Shown here one piece after another: positions 46,700-58,100 of a DNA stretch of 64,000 nt. The translations under genes were made by a program, and so were the position numbers. The stretch is from Rhynchospora pubera (Eukaryota > Streptophyta > Magnoliopsida > Poales > Cyperaceae). The notes under the pieces were generated by a model. That model worked only from the letters and a program-made list of their open reading frames with translations, had not been told where the DNA came from and made no database searches. The stretch is taken from NCBI GenBank assembly GCA_028095005.1, contig CM051460.1:16787501-16851500 (forward strand), written 5' to 3'. Each line of letters starts with the position of its first letter. The stretch's first letter is position 1.

Positions 46700-48833
46700 C
46701 AGCTTTAAATAGTATATTTTATTGCTAAATAACTTGCCCTCAGTTTCGAATTTATCACGTCTATGCCACTGACCATTGTCTCTTGTTTAAGAAAAGATAA
46801 GGTAACAAAAGCTTGAGCCATGAAAATGGTAAAATTGCGAAATATTATGGCGTTTTTGGAGTTCTCAACACGTGATATTCACAAATATATATAAAAAAAA
46901 TGTTCTTATGGATCCGAATTCGAGTCTTTCTAGTTTCTAATTCACAAGCACCAGTTTTATCTTTTAATTCTCTTGTTGGCAAATAAAGACCCAGCAGCGC
47001 GTCATCATGACAGAATTTTATACACGTACATATGTAACATATGTTATGTGTGGACGTGTGGTAGACTCGATAAAAACAGAGGCGGGTAAAAACAATGACA
47101 CTTGATATTCTTTTATGAAAAGTAAAATCAGTAAAATTGCTTTTTTGATAATTGTGGGAAAGAGGATGACAACTCAAAACACTTCTAGAAACAAAAATTA
47201 CGAGGTACTAATTAAAAAAAAAATTAGATCAACGCACATAAAAACACCTTGATTTTTCATGATTTGTGTCATGCAAAAACCCGTCAAATCCTCAGACAAT
47301 TCACACAGTGAGATGGTATTTAAGTTTGTGAATTGATATCATATTTAAGAAATTTGCAGATAATTTGTTAGAAAAATTAAGGAGTGGCCATTGAAAATTC
47401 TATTACTCTACTTCTTCGTGCATATATAATATAACCTTGAAGAAAGCGATAAATGCCTTGTAAAAATAACAAACCTTTTGAATTCTAAAAATCAATGTTC
47501 AAATTTCTTATTACTTTTCGTTACACAACTTTTGATCATCTACTTAAATTTTCTTAGTTTATCGACCTTTAAAAAAAATAGTTACCTCGATTTCTTATTT
47601 TAAAAAATGGACATATTAGAATTAATCTATTTTAGTTATTTTGATTCGTCTATTTTTCAACCTTTTGATCAAGTATCAAATAAACTTTAAAAATTTTGAA
47701 ATTTTAGAACAACACATCCGTCGTTAAAATGAATAAGATCAACGATTTGGATTGAATGATTATATTTAAATTTTTTAAAATTTAAAATAAAAAAGTAAAG
47801 TATGACATTTGTGACACCAAAAAAGTGTGACACTTGAATCTTACTCAAGACAAAAATTGTTCTCCCACAAAATGAATGATGTACTTTTTTCCCTCAAATT
47901 GAATGAACGTGCGGTAAATATGAGTATATGTAATGAAAAGAAAAAAAAAACATATACCGAAGGTGTTTGACACTTACCAATTTACCATATATCACGGAAA
48001 AAAAGTAGGTAATGAAAAGTAGGAAAAGTTAGGTTTATAATAATAAGGTACATTGGTTGATGGTCGAAATACTGATCTTTCAGTATTAACAGTGGTGATT
48101 AATCAAGCTCGGTTCTTATAATAATTGTTAGCCTATACGTGTATACTTTTTAGAAGTAGCTATGAGTCTCGCTCTTATCGTGGCTCATGACGTGTAATCA
48201 TTAAATGCTCAAACTAGTCAGATTGTTTTTGACATTTTGCGTTGTGATATTAGAATATGCTTTTATTAGTAGTGTTTTCTCATTTTGCTTACGGATATAA
48301 TCTAGGAAGAAAAAAGAGAGCTTGGTTGTACCTATTCCCTCTTTCTTTTTTCTTATTCCTTATTCTTGGTGCAAACAAACACACCCGGAATTGTCATTTT
48401 AGTTGTTAATAACTAGTTAAGTAATTAATTTCTAACTTTAGTTCAAATGATATTTATATATGGTACATTTTTAAAATCAGAAATCGAGGTAACTATTTTT
48501 GTTTTTTACTTTTTTCGTTATTATGCAAAAAAACATGAATGTATTTTTTTCGTCCATTTTTCAACCTTTACAATATTATTTTTTCTTTTGAGTTTTCATA
48601 ATAAATCACTGTATTCGTTATTACATTTTCGTTTCGTGAAGTGGCTCTCTAATTAGACTCATGTGAAGGGACTATTCAATAATATTTCCATTATTTTAAC
48701 TATTACGACTCTAAGGATAAATAACTAAACACTTGATTATTTTTGATACCATATGTTATGGAGGTTATCGAGTTGGGAATAGAAATTATTCAATTAAAAA
48801 AAATTGGTACAAGATTTTTAAATTATTTAATTT
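46700..48833. other. AT-rich intergenic DNA; no supported gene
   Basis: Open stretches here are short and AT-driven. A half foldback-like segment (AACGATTTGGATTGAATGAT near 47732) recalls the inner core of the foldback family but lacks a clear partner arm. GAATATGC at 48253-48260 matches the P1BS consensus, but it lies 2 kb from the transporter leader. Confidence 0.4.
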
Positions 48834-49789
48834 AAGGATAATTCAGCTATCGAGTTGATAAGGATCATCTTCAGATTCTATCATCCCCATCATCCACCCA
48901 GCAGTTAGATTAATTACATTCCGAAAAAGAAAAGAGGGGGGGGTGAGGATGATGGGATGATTAACGCGTTTTCCTTTTTTGGATGAGGGGAGGGAGGGAA
49001 GAGCGAAACAGAGGTGAGGGATGAGCGACACAGAGGAAAGGGAGGATGATCTAAATGTTCTAGTTAATCTATACAATTGTTTAATTTAATTGTTCTAGTT
49101 AATATAGCAACTGTTCTAGTTAAAACGTATAACTGTTTTGGTTGATGTAAATAATTTTTCTAGTTAATATAGGAACTGTTCTAGTTAATATATATAAATG
49201 TTCTGGTTATATATATAACTGTTGTAGTTAATATATATAACTGTTCTGGTTAAATATATAACTATGCTGGTTATATATAACTGTTCTAGTTAAATATGTA
49301 AATGTTCTATTTAATATAGTAATTGTTCTGGTTAATACATATAACTGTTCTCGTTAAATATATAATTGTTCTAGTTAATATATTAACTGTACTAGTTAAT
49401 AAATCATCCATGAGACTCAATCCCTCTCTGTTTCGCTCCCTCCCCCCTTCCCCTCCCTCTGATTCATTGAGCGTCCTCCCAGCGTTCATCCTCTCATCCC
49501 TAGATTTTCAAAAATGGAAGTTATTAATGCATTTAAGAGGGGATGAGGGATGACGTTGGACAAGTACTTTGTAAAAATGGAAAAAACTAAGACGCATTTT
49601 AGAGGGGATGATGGAATGACGCTGAGGAGGAGATGATACTAAGCAATTCTGATTCAGCTATGAATACTTTTTAGGTGGATTTAAATCTAAACCATTCATT
49701 TAAAATATTAATGGTTGTGATTTGATTAAGAGCTTAAAATGAAGGGACTAGATTTGAGCCTATGTATTCACGGCAGAATTATCCTTAAT
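48834..49789. mobile_element. ~955-bp TIR-flanked element carrying a minisatellite
   Basis: Inverted ends AAGGATAATTCAGC (left) and GCAGAATTATCCTT (right). Inside, a purine-rich left arm (GATGAGGGGAGGGAGGGAAG) faces pyrimidine-rich sequence on the right (CTCCCTCCCCCCTTCCCCTC), and ATCATCC-type strings face GATGAGGGATGA-type strings. The centre is the minisatellite at 49050-49405. The target duplication is unclear. Confidence 0.6.
49050..49405. repeat. Minisatellite, ~22-24 bp unit (CTGTTCTAGTTAATATATAT)
   Basis: Around 15-16 imperfect units of (A)ACTGTTCTAGTTAATATATATA, with variants CTGGTT and CTAGTTAAA. It sits centrally within the inverted-end element. Confidence 0.88.
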
Positions 49790-50283
49790 TCAATATTTTG
49801 AAGCTCCATCCTTTATTTATCATGTGATGATTAATTTTTACAACCATAACGCTACTTTTGGAAATATAAACATTCATGACTTCATGTACTCACGCCTTAC
49901 CTTGCTGCATGTACACATTTAGAAAAAGAAGATTGATAAATTTTTGTTTAATTATTATTACTATAGTACTATACTGATATGAAAAATTGGATATAGTGTA
50001 TGATATATACACAATATTCTACACTTTCGTTCTCTCTTTTTTAAAAAATAAAAATATGCTGGAAAATTTTGTTTATTTTATATTTTCTTTTGTCGAGAAG
50101 AGAAATTTGTTTATTGCATTATTGCGAGATCAAAATAGTTGGCATTGAATGCCGTTCTATTTTGGGAAGAAACGGAGGAAATTTTGTAAGGACAACAACT
50201 ATTGGTCAAAGAAGCAAGGGTTATACCGTAAAAGGGCCTTGCAAAACAAAGGGAATACCGTAAAAGGGTACTAGTGTAATTTC
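49790..50283. other. Upstream region of the transporter gene
   Basis: AT-rich promoter-side DNA. ATACCGTAAAAGGG occurs twice (about 50223 and 50256) just upstream of the TATA box, a possible regulatory direct repeat. Nothing else is supported. Confidence 0.4.
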
Positions 50284-50290
50284 TATATAT
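50284..50290 (+). promoter_or_regulatory. TATA box of the glycerol-3-phosphate transporter-like gene
   Basis: TATATAT about 30 bp before a GA/CT-rich leader that leads to a 5'-UTR intron. Position-based call. Confidence 0.6.
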
Positions 50291-50316
50291 GAAAAGAGCT
50301 CTGTGGAGAGAAGACG

Positions 50317-51430
50317 TGGCGTTTGTTTAATGCTTTTCCTCCTTCCTCTTTCTCCTTCTCTCCTCCCAAACATCCATCAAAAGAAAGGAACCCGCGCCAG
50401 GGAGGAAAGAAAAAGAGATTGAAATAGACAGAAAACCCAAAATTCTAGAAAACCAGAAAAAAGTCGAGATCAAAGACAAGAGGAGAGGAGACGAGGAGTA
50501 GAACGAAGGTCGACTTATGGTAACGACCCATGTCCCATGCTCGTTCTGTTCATTTCATGTTTCTTTTTGTTTCCCTTTTATTTTAGTTTCTTCCTCGAGC
50601 CCAATTTCTTAAAAGAAATTTCTTATTTCTCATATGCGACTGAGTAATTAGTTGAAATAATAAACCTACTTGTGTTTTTGTTGAAATTTTGTTCGTTTCT
50701 TCGATCATGGTGTTCTCTACCCCCTTTCCTTTTTGTCAAGCAAATTTTGTGTTTCTTCAGTTTTTGGTTTCTATTAGAATCACCAACAGATTACAATTGG
50801 GTTGTGGTTACATTTGGTCGGTTCTTAAATTATTCTACATTTACTTTAATTGTAGTTTGAACCTCAATTTGAGATGTTTCCTTGTTTATAAATTTATTGG
50901 TTCTATTCATGAAGGCTAGGTTGTGGATAAAACTTAAATTAGAGCATTTTTTATTTTTTTTACTTTTTGGGTAATTTTATTTTAGTCTGTTGTGCTGATT
51001 ATAGAAAATAGAAGTCTACATTACCAAATTATAGGCACCGTTAAATTGCAACTGAAAATGAAATTTAAAGAGCATAGTGAAAAATTCATATAATATTCCA
51101 TATATTCAAAAGAAGTCAAGCACGAAATTATCATTTTTTTTTTTCCAATGGATCGATTAAGATGTAGTTTCAACTATTTCTCCACTTTGTTTCTGTTTCT
51201 TAACTCACCGTTTGGTACTCCTGAATAATATAATGTAGAATTCTGCTATCACAATTTCCTTTTCATTTCCCTTGTTTAATGCAATTTCTTTTGTTTTGCC
51301 AGGGTCAACGCTTGTTATAGTCTTCTGGGTGCTCTCTTAATGAACTGAAAAAAAGAGGAAAGAAGAAGAAAAAGCCCTCCTGAGTGATCTCCAAAAACCT
51401 GGTAGAAAGAATAATAAAAAATAAAATAAA
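50317..51430 (+). other. 5' UTR with intron (about 50520-51302)
   Basis: The purine-rich leader to about 50519 is followed by donor TTATG|GTAACG. The acceptor TTTTGCCAG is at 51302, and about 128 nt of further leader precede the ATG at 51431. The boundaries are inferred from consensus. Confidence 0.55.
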
Positions 51431-53528
51431 ATGGACCATCGACCACCTGCATTCCGTTATTTTATAAAGAGCGCCTCTTTGTCCCTCACCACATACCGAT
51501 ACCTTGTTTTGATCCTTACATTCTTGGCATATACAAGTTATCATGCAACGCGAAAGACCACAAGCATTGTCAAAACCGTGCTTGACCCAGAGACTCATAA
51601 TGTGGGCATGTGGCCCCTCTCGAATTTCCATCCGCGGGCCACCACAGGTGGTGGGTGGGCCCCGTTCGATGGGGCTGAGGGCCCACAGCTGCTTGGCGTA
51701 CTGGACCTTTCTTTCCTAGCTGTCTATTCTACTGGCATGTATTTTGCTGGACATCTAGGGGACCGCTTGGATTTAAGAATTTTTCTAACAATTGGAATGA
51801 TTGGTACTTCAATTTTTACCTCATTATTTGGGGTCGGTTATTGGCTGAATATACATGTCTTTGGTTATTTCTTGGTCGTTCAAATGTTGGCTGGCCTTTT
51901 TCAGTCGACTGGCTGGCCATCAGTGGTGGCAGTTGTTGGAAACTGGCATGGAAAGAGAAAAAGGGGCTTGATTATGGGTATATGGAATGCACATACGTCG
52001 GTTGGTAACATATCAGGCTCTCTGCTTGCATCTCTTATGTTGAAATATGGGTGGGGATGGTCATTTGTGGTACCAAGTTTATTAATGGCATTTGTCGGGT
52101 TGGCTCTGTTTTTGTTATTACCGCCTCGGCCTGAGTCGGTTGGGTTGGATGGGAATGAGATAAGAAATGGGGTCAGGGAGCCTCTTTTGGGGGGAGAAGG
52201 AGAAGAGAATGGAAAAAAGAGGAAGGCTGTTGGGTTTTGGGCAGCTTGGCAGATACCAGGTGTTACTGCTTTTGCATTTGGTCTCTTCTTTTCTAAGCTG
52301 GTGGCTTATACCTTTCTTTATTGGCTTCCTTTCTACATTAGCCATACAGGTATGTATCCAGTTTGCCTCTCGTCTTCTTTAATATTTAAGTTTTAAGTTA
52401 TTTGTAGTGTTACAACACCACATTTACATATTTAATGGGACAGTTGCAGATCGCAAAGGAAATTATTCCAATGGAACTTTTGACTAGAGTAATTTTTAGG
52501 ACCATTGCACATAAATTAGATTAGTTAAAAAGAATAGGATTCAACTCTGGTACAAAGGGACTGTTAACTGGAAGCAGTATGCTTGGCAGTGAAGCAGCCA
52601 CATTTCTTAACTTAAGAATTGATTTGCTGCATTAAATATTCAAAAACCTCCTTCTTCATTAATCATGTTACCATAATAATCATGCCAATTAACAAGTTGA
52701 TTTCAGTGACCAAATATTCGAACTCCTTACCTTACCTGATGGTTTAGTGTTGCTTAGTTCTGCTCTTTACTGAGGTCCTCGGATTGACCAGTACGAGTAC
52801 ATTTATCAGAAAAGGAATTATTAGTGTGCTTACCAAAAAGGGAAAGAAAAGACTAATTGCATCATATAAACTAAGGCACTTCACTGCAAACTCCAGTCTA
52901 AGTTCTCAGTAAGCAGCCTAACATCCGTTCAACATAATTTTTAGAAATTGGTGGCGAGTACTTGTCAAATTGGAAGGCTGGAATGCTCTCTACCCTTTTT
53001 GATGTAGGTGGCGTCATAGGCGGTATACTTGCCGGCCACCTCTCTGACAGTCTGGATGCTCGTGCCTTTACCTCAGTTCTCTTCACCTATCTTGCGATTG
53101 GTGCACTTTTCATCTACCGCTACTTTGGCAGCTCCTCTCTTTTAATGAATGCAACTCTTATGATCATTGCCGGTATGTTTGTCAACGGTCCCTATGCACT
53201 AATTACCACTGCTGTGTCGGCAGATTTGGGTACACATGAGTCTCTAAGAGGTGACTCAAATGCATTGGCAACAGTAACAGCAATAATTGATGGTACTGGA
53301 TCGGCAGGGGCTGCAATTGGACCTTTGTTGACGGGTTACCTCTCCGCAAAGAGTTGGGATTCTGTTTTTGCAATGCTTATGGTAGCAGCATTGTTGGCAG
53401 GATTATTGTTGACAAAACTTGCTTGGGCTGAGATAAAGAGGAATGAACGATTGCATTTGTGCTTTCGTCGTAGGAATTCTTCTGATGGGATGGCTAATGG
53501 GGTTTCACATTCTGTTGAAGGGGTTTGA
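51431..53528 (+). CDS. G3Pp-like: Putative glycerol-3-phosphate transporter (G3Pp/SLC37-like MFS), 500 aa
   Basis: Exon 1 is 51431-52349 and exon 2 is 52945-53528. The junction CATACAG|GTATGT ... TTTTTAG|AAATTG joins in phase as SHT-EIGGEYLSNW, giving 500 residues, normal for the family. It is a major-facilitator protein of about 12 membrane spans. Visible features are the Arg-Lys pair after span 1 (YHATRKTTSIVK, residues ~37-48), the MFS loop motif GHLGDRLDLR (~107-116), QMLAGLFQSTGWPSVVAVVG and GIWNAHTSVGN. The central hydrophilic loop follows residue ~235. Exon 2 holds the equivalent C-half loop motif GHLSDSLDAR. Plant members are predicted organophosphate:phosphate antiporters, some induced by phosphate starvation. 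Transport of glycerol-3-phosphate is inferred from the family. The gene is intact. Confidence 0.93.
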
Positions 53529-54556
53529 GTTGGAAATGCAGAGTTGATAATTTCTCATCATTTTGTTTTTATGGAGATCCTTGCTTCCATCTGAATCTCA
53601 GTAATGTTCCTGGTTTTATTGATCCTACTTGGGAGTGGGTAGATACTGTAATTTAGTTGCAGTTATCAGGTGCCGGTGGCTGGTGCTGAGAATCAGGTTT
53701 TAGTTTTATGTATTTTGTTTTTAAATTTCCCTTCCAAACCCTTCCCTTCTGTCTTTACTTTTGATTGGCTTTATAAGGTCCCTTTATGTGATTGAAATTC
53801 AAAAGAAACAACAAAGATTTTTGAGAAGAGTGTAGTTGCTGGGAATACAAAGAAATACTTTTGTTTATGTAAATATATAGAGGTTCTATACCTTTCGTTC
53901 TGAAAAATGAATAAAAAGACATCGTCCAATTTTCTCTAGCTTTTCTTGTGTTAAAGTAAACTGTGCTTTTTTTCATAGTATAGATGCTGTTAATTATTTC
54001 AGTGAAGAATTCAAATTGTTTAATTTCCTCGGAATTAAACCATGCAGGTCGTTTAATTTCCTCGGAATTAAGAGCTGTGAGTAGTGGAATTGACCCGAAT
54101 GTTTTAGAGACTAAACTCATGTTTAAAATGAATAGAACCTGAAAGACCTAGCTAATTGTGTCTTACCATGTTTAAGGAAAGAAAAAGAAGCCGAAAAGAG
54201 ACTCCAAAGATGAAATTAGCTGAAACATCTAAAAGATGTAGTTGGTTATTTTGTTTAAACCCGGCTTTAAATTTTTTTCCCCCACCTTGCGTATCTCGAT
54301 TGATCACTTGACCTTACTTGATACTGTCATTTGTGCTTTGATTTTGAATCTCTTATTACTAATGTGTTTTTTTAACTTGTTGATGGCCATACCGGTAGTC
54401 TTCGCTTGGCCGTTTTGGGGAACTACAATAAGAAACCTTATTGCAAGTAGTTTGCAGAAAACTCCATGTACTTTTCCCAAATTGTGATTTCTAAAATTCA
54501 CTATTGCAATTTCTTGATGTGCGCATACATATTTGATAAATATATATATATATATA
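53529..54556. other. 3' flank of the transporter gene; no further gene
   Basis: 3' UTR and intergenic DNA. An AATAAA near 53910 could be a polyadenylation signal. Open stretches here are short and unsupported. Confidence 0.45.
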
Positions 54557-54953
54557 GAGGATTGCTAAAATACTATGCATAGTACGGATGCACTTCGTGC
54601 TACGGATTCGTTATTGCATTGCATGTTTCAAACAACCGATCCAAACCGTTCATTATCTTCTACATATTGAAATCTCATTAGAAATCAAATTTTACATTTT
54701 TTTAAATTTTTTTACTATTTTTCTCAGATTTTTGAAAATCACTGTTATTGAAGGGTCCAGAATTTATTAGATTAAGTATTTTCAAAAAATATGAGAAAAA
54801 TAGTAAAAAAATTCAAAAAAATGTAAAATTTGGTTTCTAATGAGATTTCAATATGAAAAAGATAATAAACGGTTTGGATCGGTTGTTTGAAGCATGAAAT
54901 GCAAGAACGAATCCGTAGTACGAAGGGCATCTGTGCTATGCATAGTATTTTAG

Positions 54954-54962
<9 letters not shown>
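54557..54962. mobile_element. Foldback MITE with CTATGCATAG arms
   Basis: The left arm GAGGATTGCTAAAATACTAT, then GCATAGTACGG and CTACGGATTCGTT, is mirrored at the right (ACGAATCCGTAGTACG, ATGCATAGTATTTTAGCAAT). The inner core ACCGATCCAAACCGTT / AACGGTTTGGATCGGT and TATTGAAATCTCATTAG / CTAATGAGATTTCAATA are shared with the other foldbacks. It lies between a (TA)n on the left and (CT)n(TA)n on the right. Confidence 0.92.

Positions 54963-55021
<59 letters not shown>
54961..55021. repeat. (CT)n-(TA)n microsatellite
   Basis: About 17 CT dinucleotides followed by about 13 TA dinucleotides, directly beside the foldback element. Confidence 0.95.
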
Positions 55022-55062
55022 ATGTGCTTAGCAAACGAAATTTCACCTAGTTTGTAGCAGAA

Positions 55063-55068
55063 TTTATT
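55063..55068 (-). terminator. Probable polyadenylation signal of the acyl-activating enzyme gene
   Basis: AATAAA on the minus strand, about 55 nt after the stop codon. Called from sequence and position. Confidence 0.5.
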
Positions 55069-55122
55069 TAGAGTTCTGCCATAACACCACCTTTTTAACA
55101 AAGAAAATCAAAACAAATCGTT

Positions 55123-58100
55123 TTATTTATACATGTTAGCAATTTGATTCTGATATTTGGCGGTTACTGCATCTCTCTTAACTTTCATGGTTGGTGTCAG
55201 TAGACCATTATCAACCTGAAATATTACAAGAAATGGAGATGTTAGTTACATTTTGTATTTTGAAAATTTGCATAAATAGAATGAGTGGAAATAGACAGGC
55301 CAATTTGACTTACCGTGAAGGGCTCGTCAACAATTAAAATTGGGCCAATCTGGAAAGAGCAACTAGCAGTCCTGAATTTTATCATGGCAGTTTATCTAAC
55401 TATTAATATAGTGGGAAAAAAAATATAAAGTTACAAATAAAAGAAAGGAGAAAGTACGGTACCAAGTTCTGACTTCATCATATAATAAATTTAGCAGTTT
55501 TTCCTTTGGCATTTCCATTTTCTCATCCTTATTCGGAACAATGATTGCTCCTGAGCGCCTTTGATCCTTGAAATACGTACAAATCATTAATCAAATGTCA
55601 CTTGATGTGCCTTTGAGACTAATACAAAAATCTTTGATGTCAAGCATCATTTTTATGTTTATTTTAAAAATTGTACCTGCCCAACAACCATAATTTGATG
55701 TATGAACCTACTATTTAGTGCAGCTTCTTCCAGATCTTTGGGGTCCACATTCTCTCCTGCAAAATCAAAATCAGTTATACTGCGTTAATTCAAGTTGAAT
55801 TTATTGCTTTCATGAATGTCATTTGATGAGAAGAATATTTAATATGTTATTTTTTCCCCATTTTTAAAGTCATCCCACCAAAGAACAGCATCCTCTAGGT
55901 TAAAACCGTAAAACAGTTTGGCCCGTCGATGAAATTTATAGTTAGCTGAAATTGTGATGAATGGTTTAGATTCAACCCGTAACAACACCACAAAATGGCA
56001 AATCTGGTAAAAAATTTTCATTAATGGGTTCCTGGTTAAACAGAACGTTTACCCTTTCTGTTATTGCACATGTAATCTGTTTGATGAAATGCCCAAGTGA
56101 CTTTTTCATCATTGCTAATGTGTTCCTAGCATTCATGCTACAATGCTGGGATTCGTCAAACAGGATTTATTTGGTTCTGGGAACTGGCATCAACACACTG
56201 TCATTGAAGTTTTGTGATATGTCTTTCAACCAAAAAAATTGCAAAAAAACATACATGAAGTTGTGTTTTTCTATAAAAGATACAACACACCTGTTGAGAG
56301 GACTATAGTATCCTTTACTCGTCCAACAACAACAATCATTCCTCCAGCCTTGCGGCTCCGTCCCATGGTGTGTTTCGGTACAATCCATCCTACATCTCCA
56401 GTGTTAAACCACCCATCCTTGTCCACTGCTGCTTCTGTGGCTGTAGTGTTCTGATCAAGTCATACACAGCCCATAGTTAGTACTGTTTTTTGATCGAGAA
56501 AAAAGTTCATGCAAAGAAATTTGGATCATTAAGGTTGATTTCTAGTAGAAGTATTAACATATTTTGTGTACTCTATGGTTGTTTAATATTTGTGGGATTA
56601 TAGGTGGGAAAAATTCAAATTAGGACTTTATTCTGGTTCAAACTTTAGTACTAAATGGTATTAATCAATTTGTAGTTAAATTCCCACGTGAGCCTAAATA
56701 GAGATCCAGAAGTCATTTCTGAGAAATTCAAGTCTTAGCAACTAGTTAAAAATTTAAATCACATCCCCTATCATTCTTCTTTATCCTAATATTAATTTCA
56801 GATCATGAATGTTTAATAGCAGTATTACCTTGTAATAGCCTTTCATAACTTGGGGTCCTCTAAACTTAAGGATACCTTTCGAGCCATCAGGGACTGTCAA
56901 GCCGGTTTCTTTATCCACAACTTTCACTTCTGTGTACTTCAAAGGGGGTCCTATTGTGCCAAGAACCTTCACAATTAAAAAAAAAAATAGTAAGTCAAGC
57001 CAATTTTTGTTTTGGTTTCAAAAGTAAGCCCTAGCAACTAAATTGTGCAATCAAACATAAAAACAGAAACAGCCAAAATGAAAAGAAATGGATCTAAGTT
57101 TATTCCAAGTTGTCCATAGCAGCACCACATTGGTACGTAATACTTAAATAAGTTGTTATAACACTGCAGCTGTGCTTTGTGAAACAAAAATAAGGAACTG
57201 AGAAAATCTAAGGGGAAAAAAACCAAAACGGTTTGCTAGAATTACATTGCAATTTGGATCTCTTATAGCTACAACAGGTGAAGTCTCTGTTAGACCATAG
57301 CCATTTTGCACTGTGACCCCTATAGCCTGAAACACGAAATTATTACATCCAAATTTTAAAATCAATTCTTATATTGTTGCAAACTAATAATTGTAGTAAA
57401 GTCCCAAACCTCAAAAAATTTGTCAACATGCATTGGCAGACTTCCCCCTCCACTTATACCAGCCTGCGTATTTGTTAAAAAGTTCTTAATTTAATACTGA
57501 ATAATATGTATTAAATTTAGGTTATGGGGGTAACACCGTAACAGTACCAAACACTATATCATTGTATATCAATCTAATAAGATTTCTGATAGAAATGGGC
57601 ACCTTTAATATTCCAATTGAAGAATGAAACTTTGAGTAGAATTGTTTTCTCGCCACAAAATGGAAAGGAAACAGAATTGCAGCAACAATTCGTGCACAAA
57701 ACCATTCAAGTACACAAGCGAAAAATGCTGGTTGTATAGAATTTTTGGGCAATGCTCTTCCCTTGACAACAAAGATATTGTTATTGTGCAAATCAAGAAA
57801 TATGATTGATTGAGAAAAGGTATTGACAATATCACTTGTATTAATCTTTTGTACCTCGAAAATTCTCTTTGCTTCCATGTAGAGCAAACTAATTTTGATT
57901 AAGGTTTGTGCAAGAAATTTTTGAGTAGGTGGGCTTGCTGCAATCTGCCTCTGAATTGAGCTACAATGTTATTATATCTTTAATGATCATCTTCTCGTTT
58001 AAGAAATGAAAGCTGGTGCATATAAAAAACAAGAAGGTTTAAGAAAACAAAAGTTGTGGCAGTTACTTGTAAAGTGTTTCGTAGACCACAGGCACAGAAA

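Noticed and set aside
47600..47830. A sixth foldback element (AACGATTTGGATTGAATGAT)
   Set aside because: Only one arm-like segment is visible and no convincing partner arm was found.
48253..48260. GAATATGC, a perfect P1BS (phosphate-starvation) consensus upstream of the transporter-like gene
   Set aside because: It lies 2 kb from the leader with a mobile element in between, and such an 8-mer is expected by chance in AT-rich DNA of this length.
53755..54120. 121-codon minus-strand open frame downstream of the transporter
   Set aside because: It overlaps the likely 3' UTR, is AT-rich, and shows no domain.
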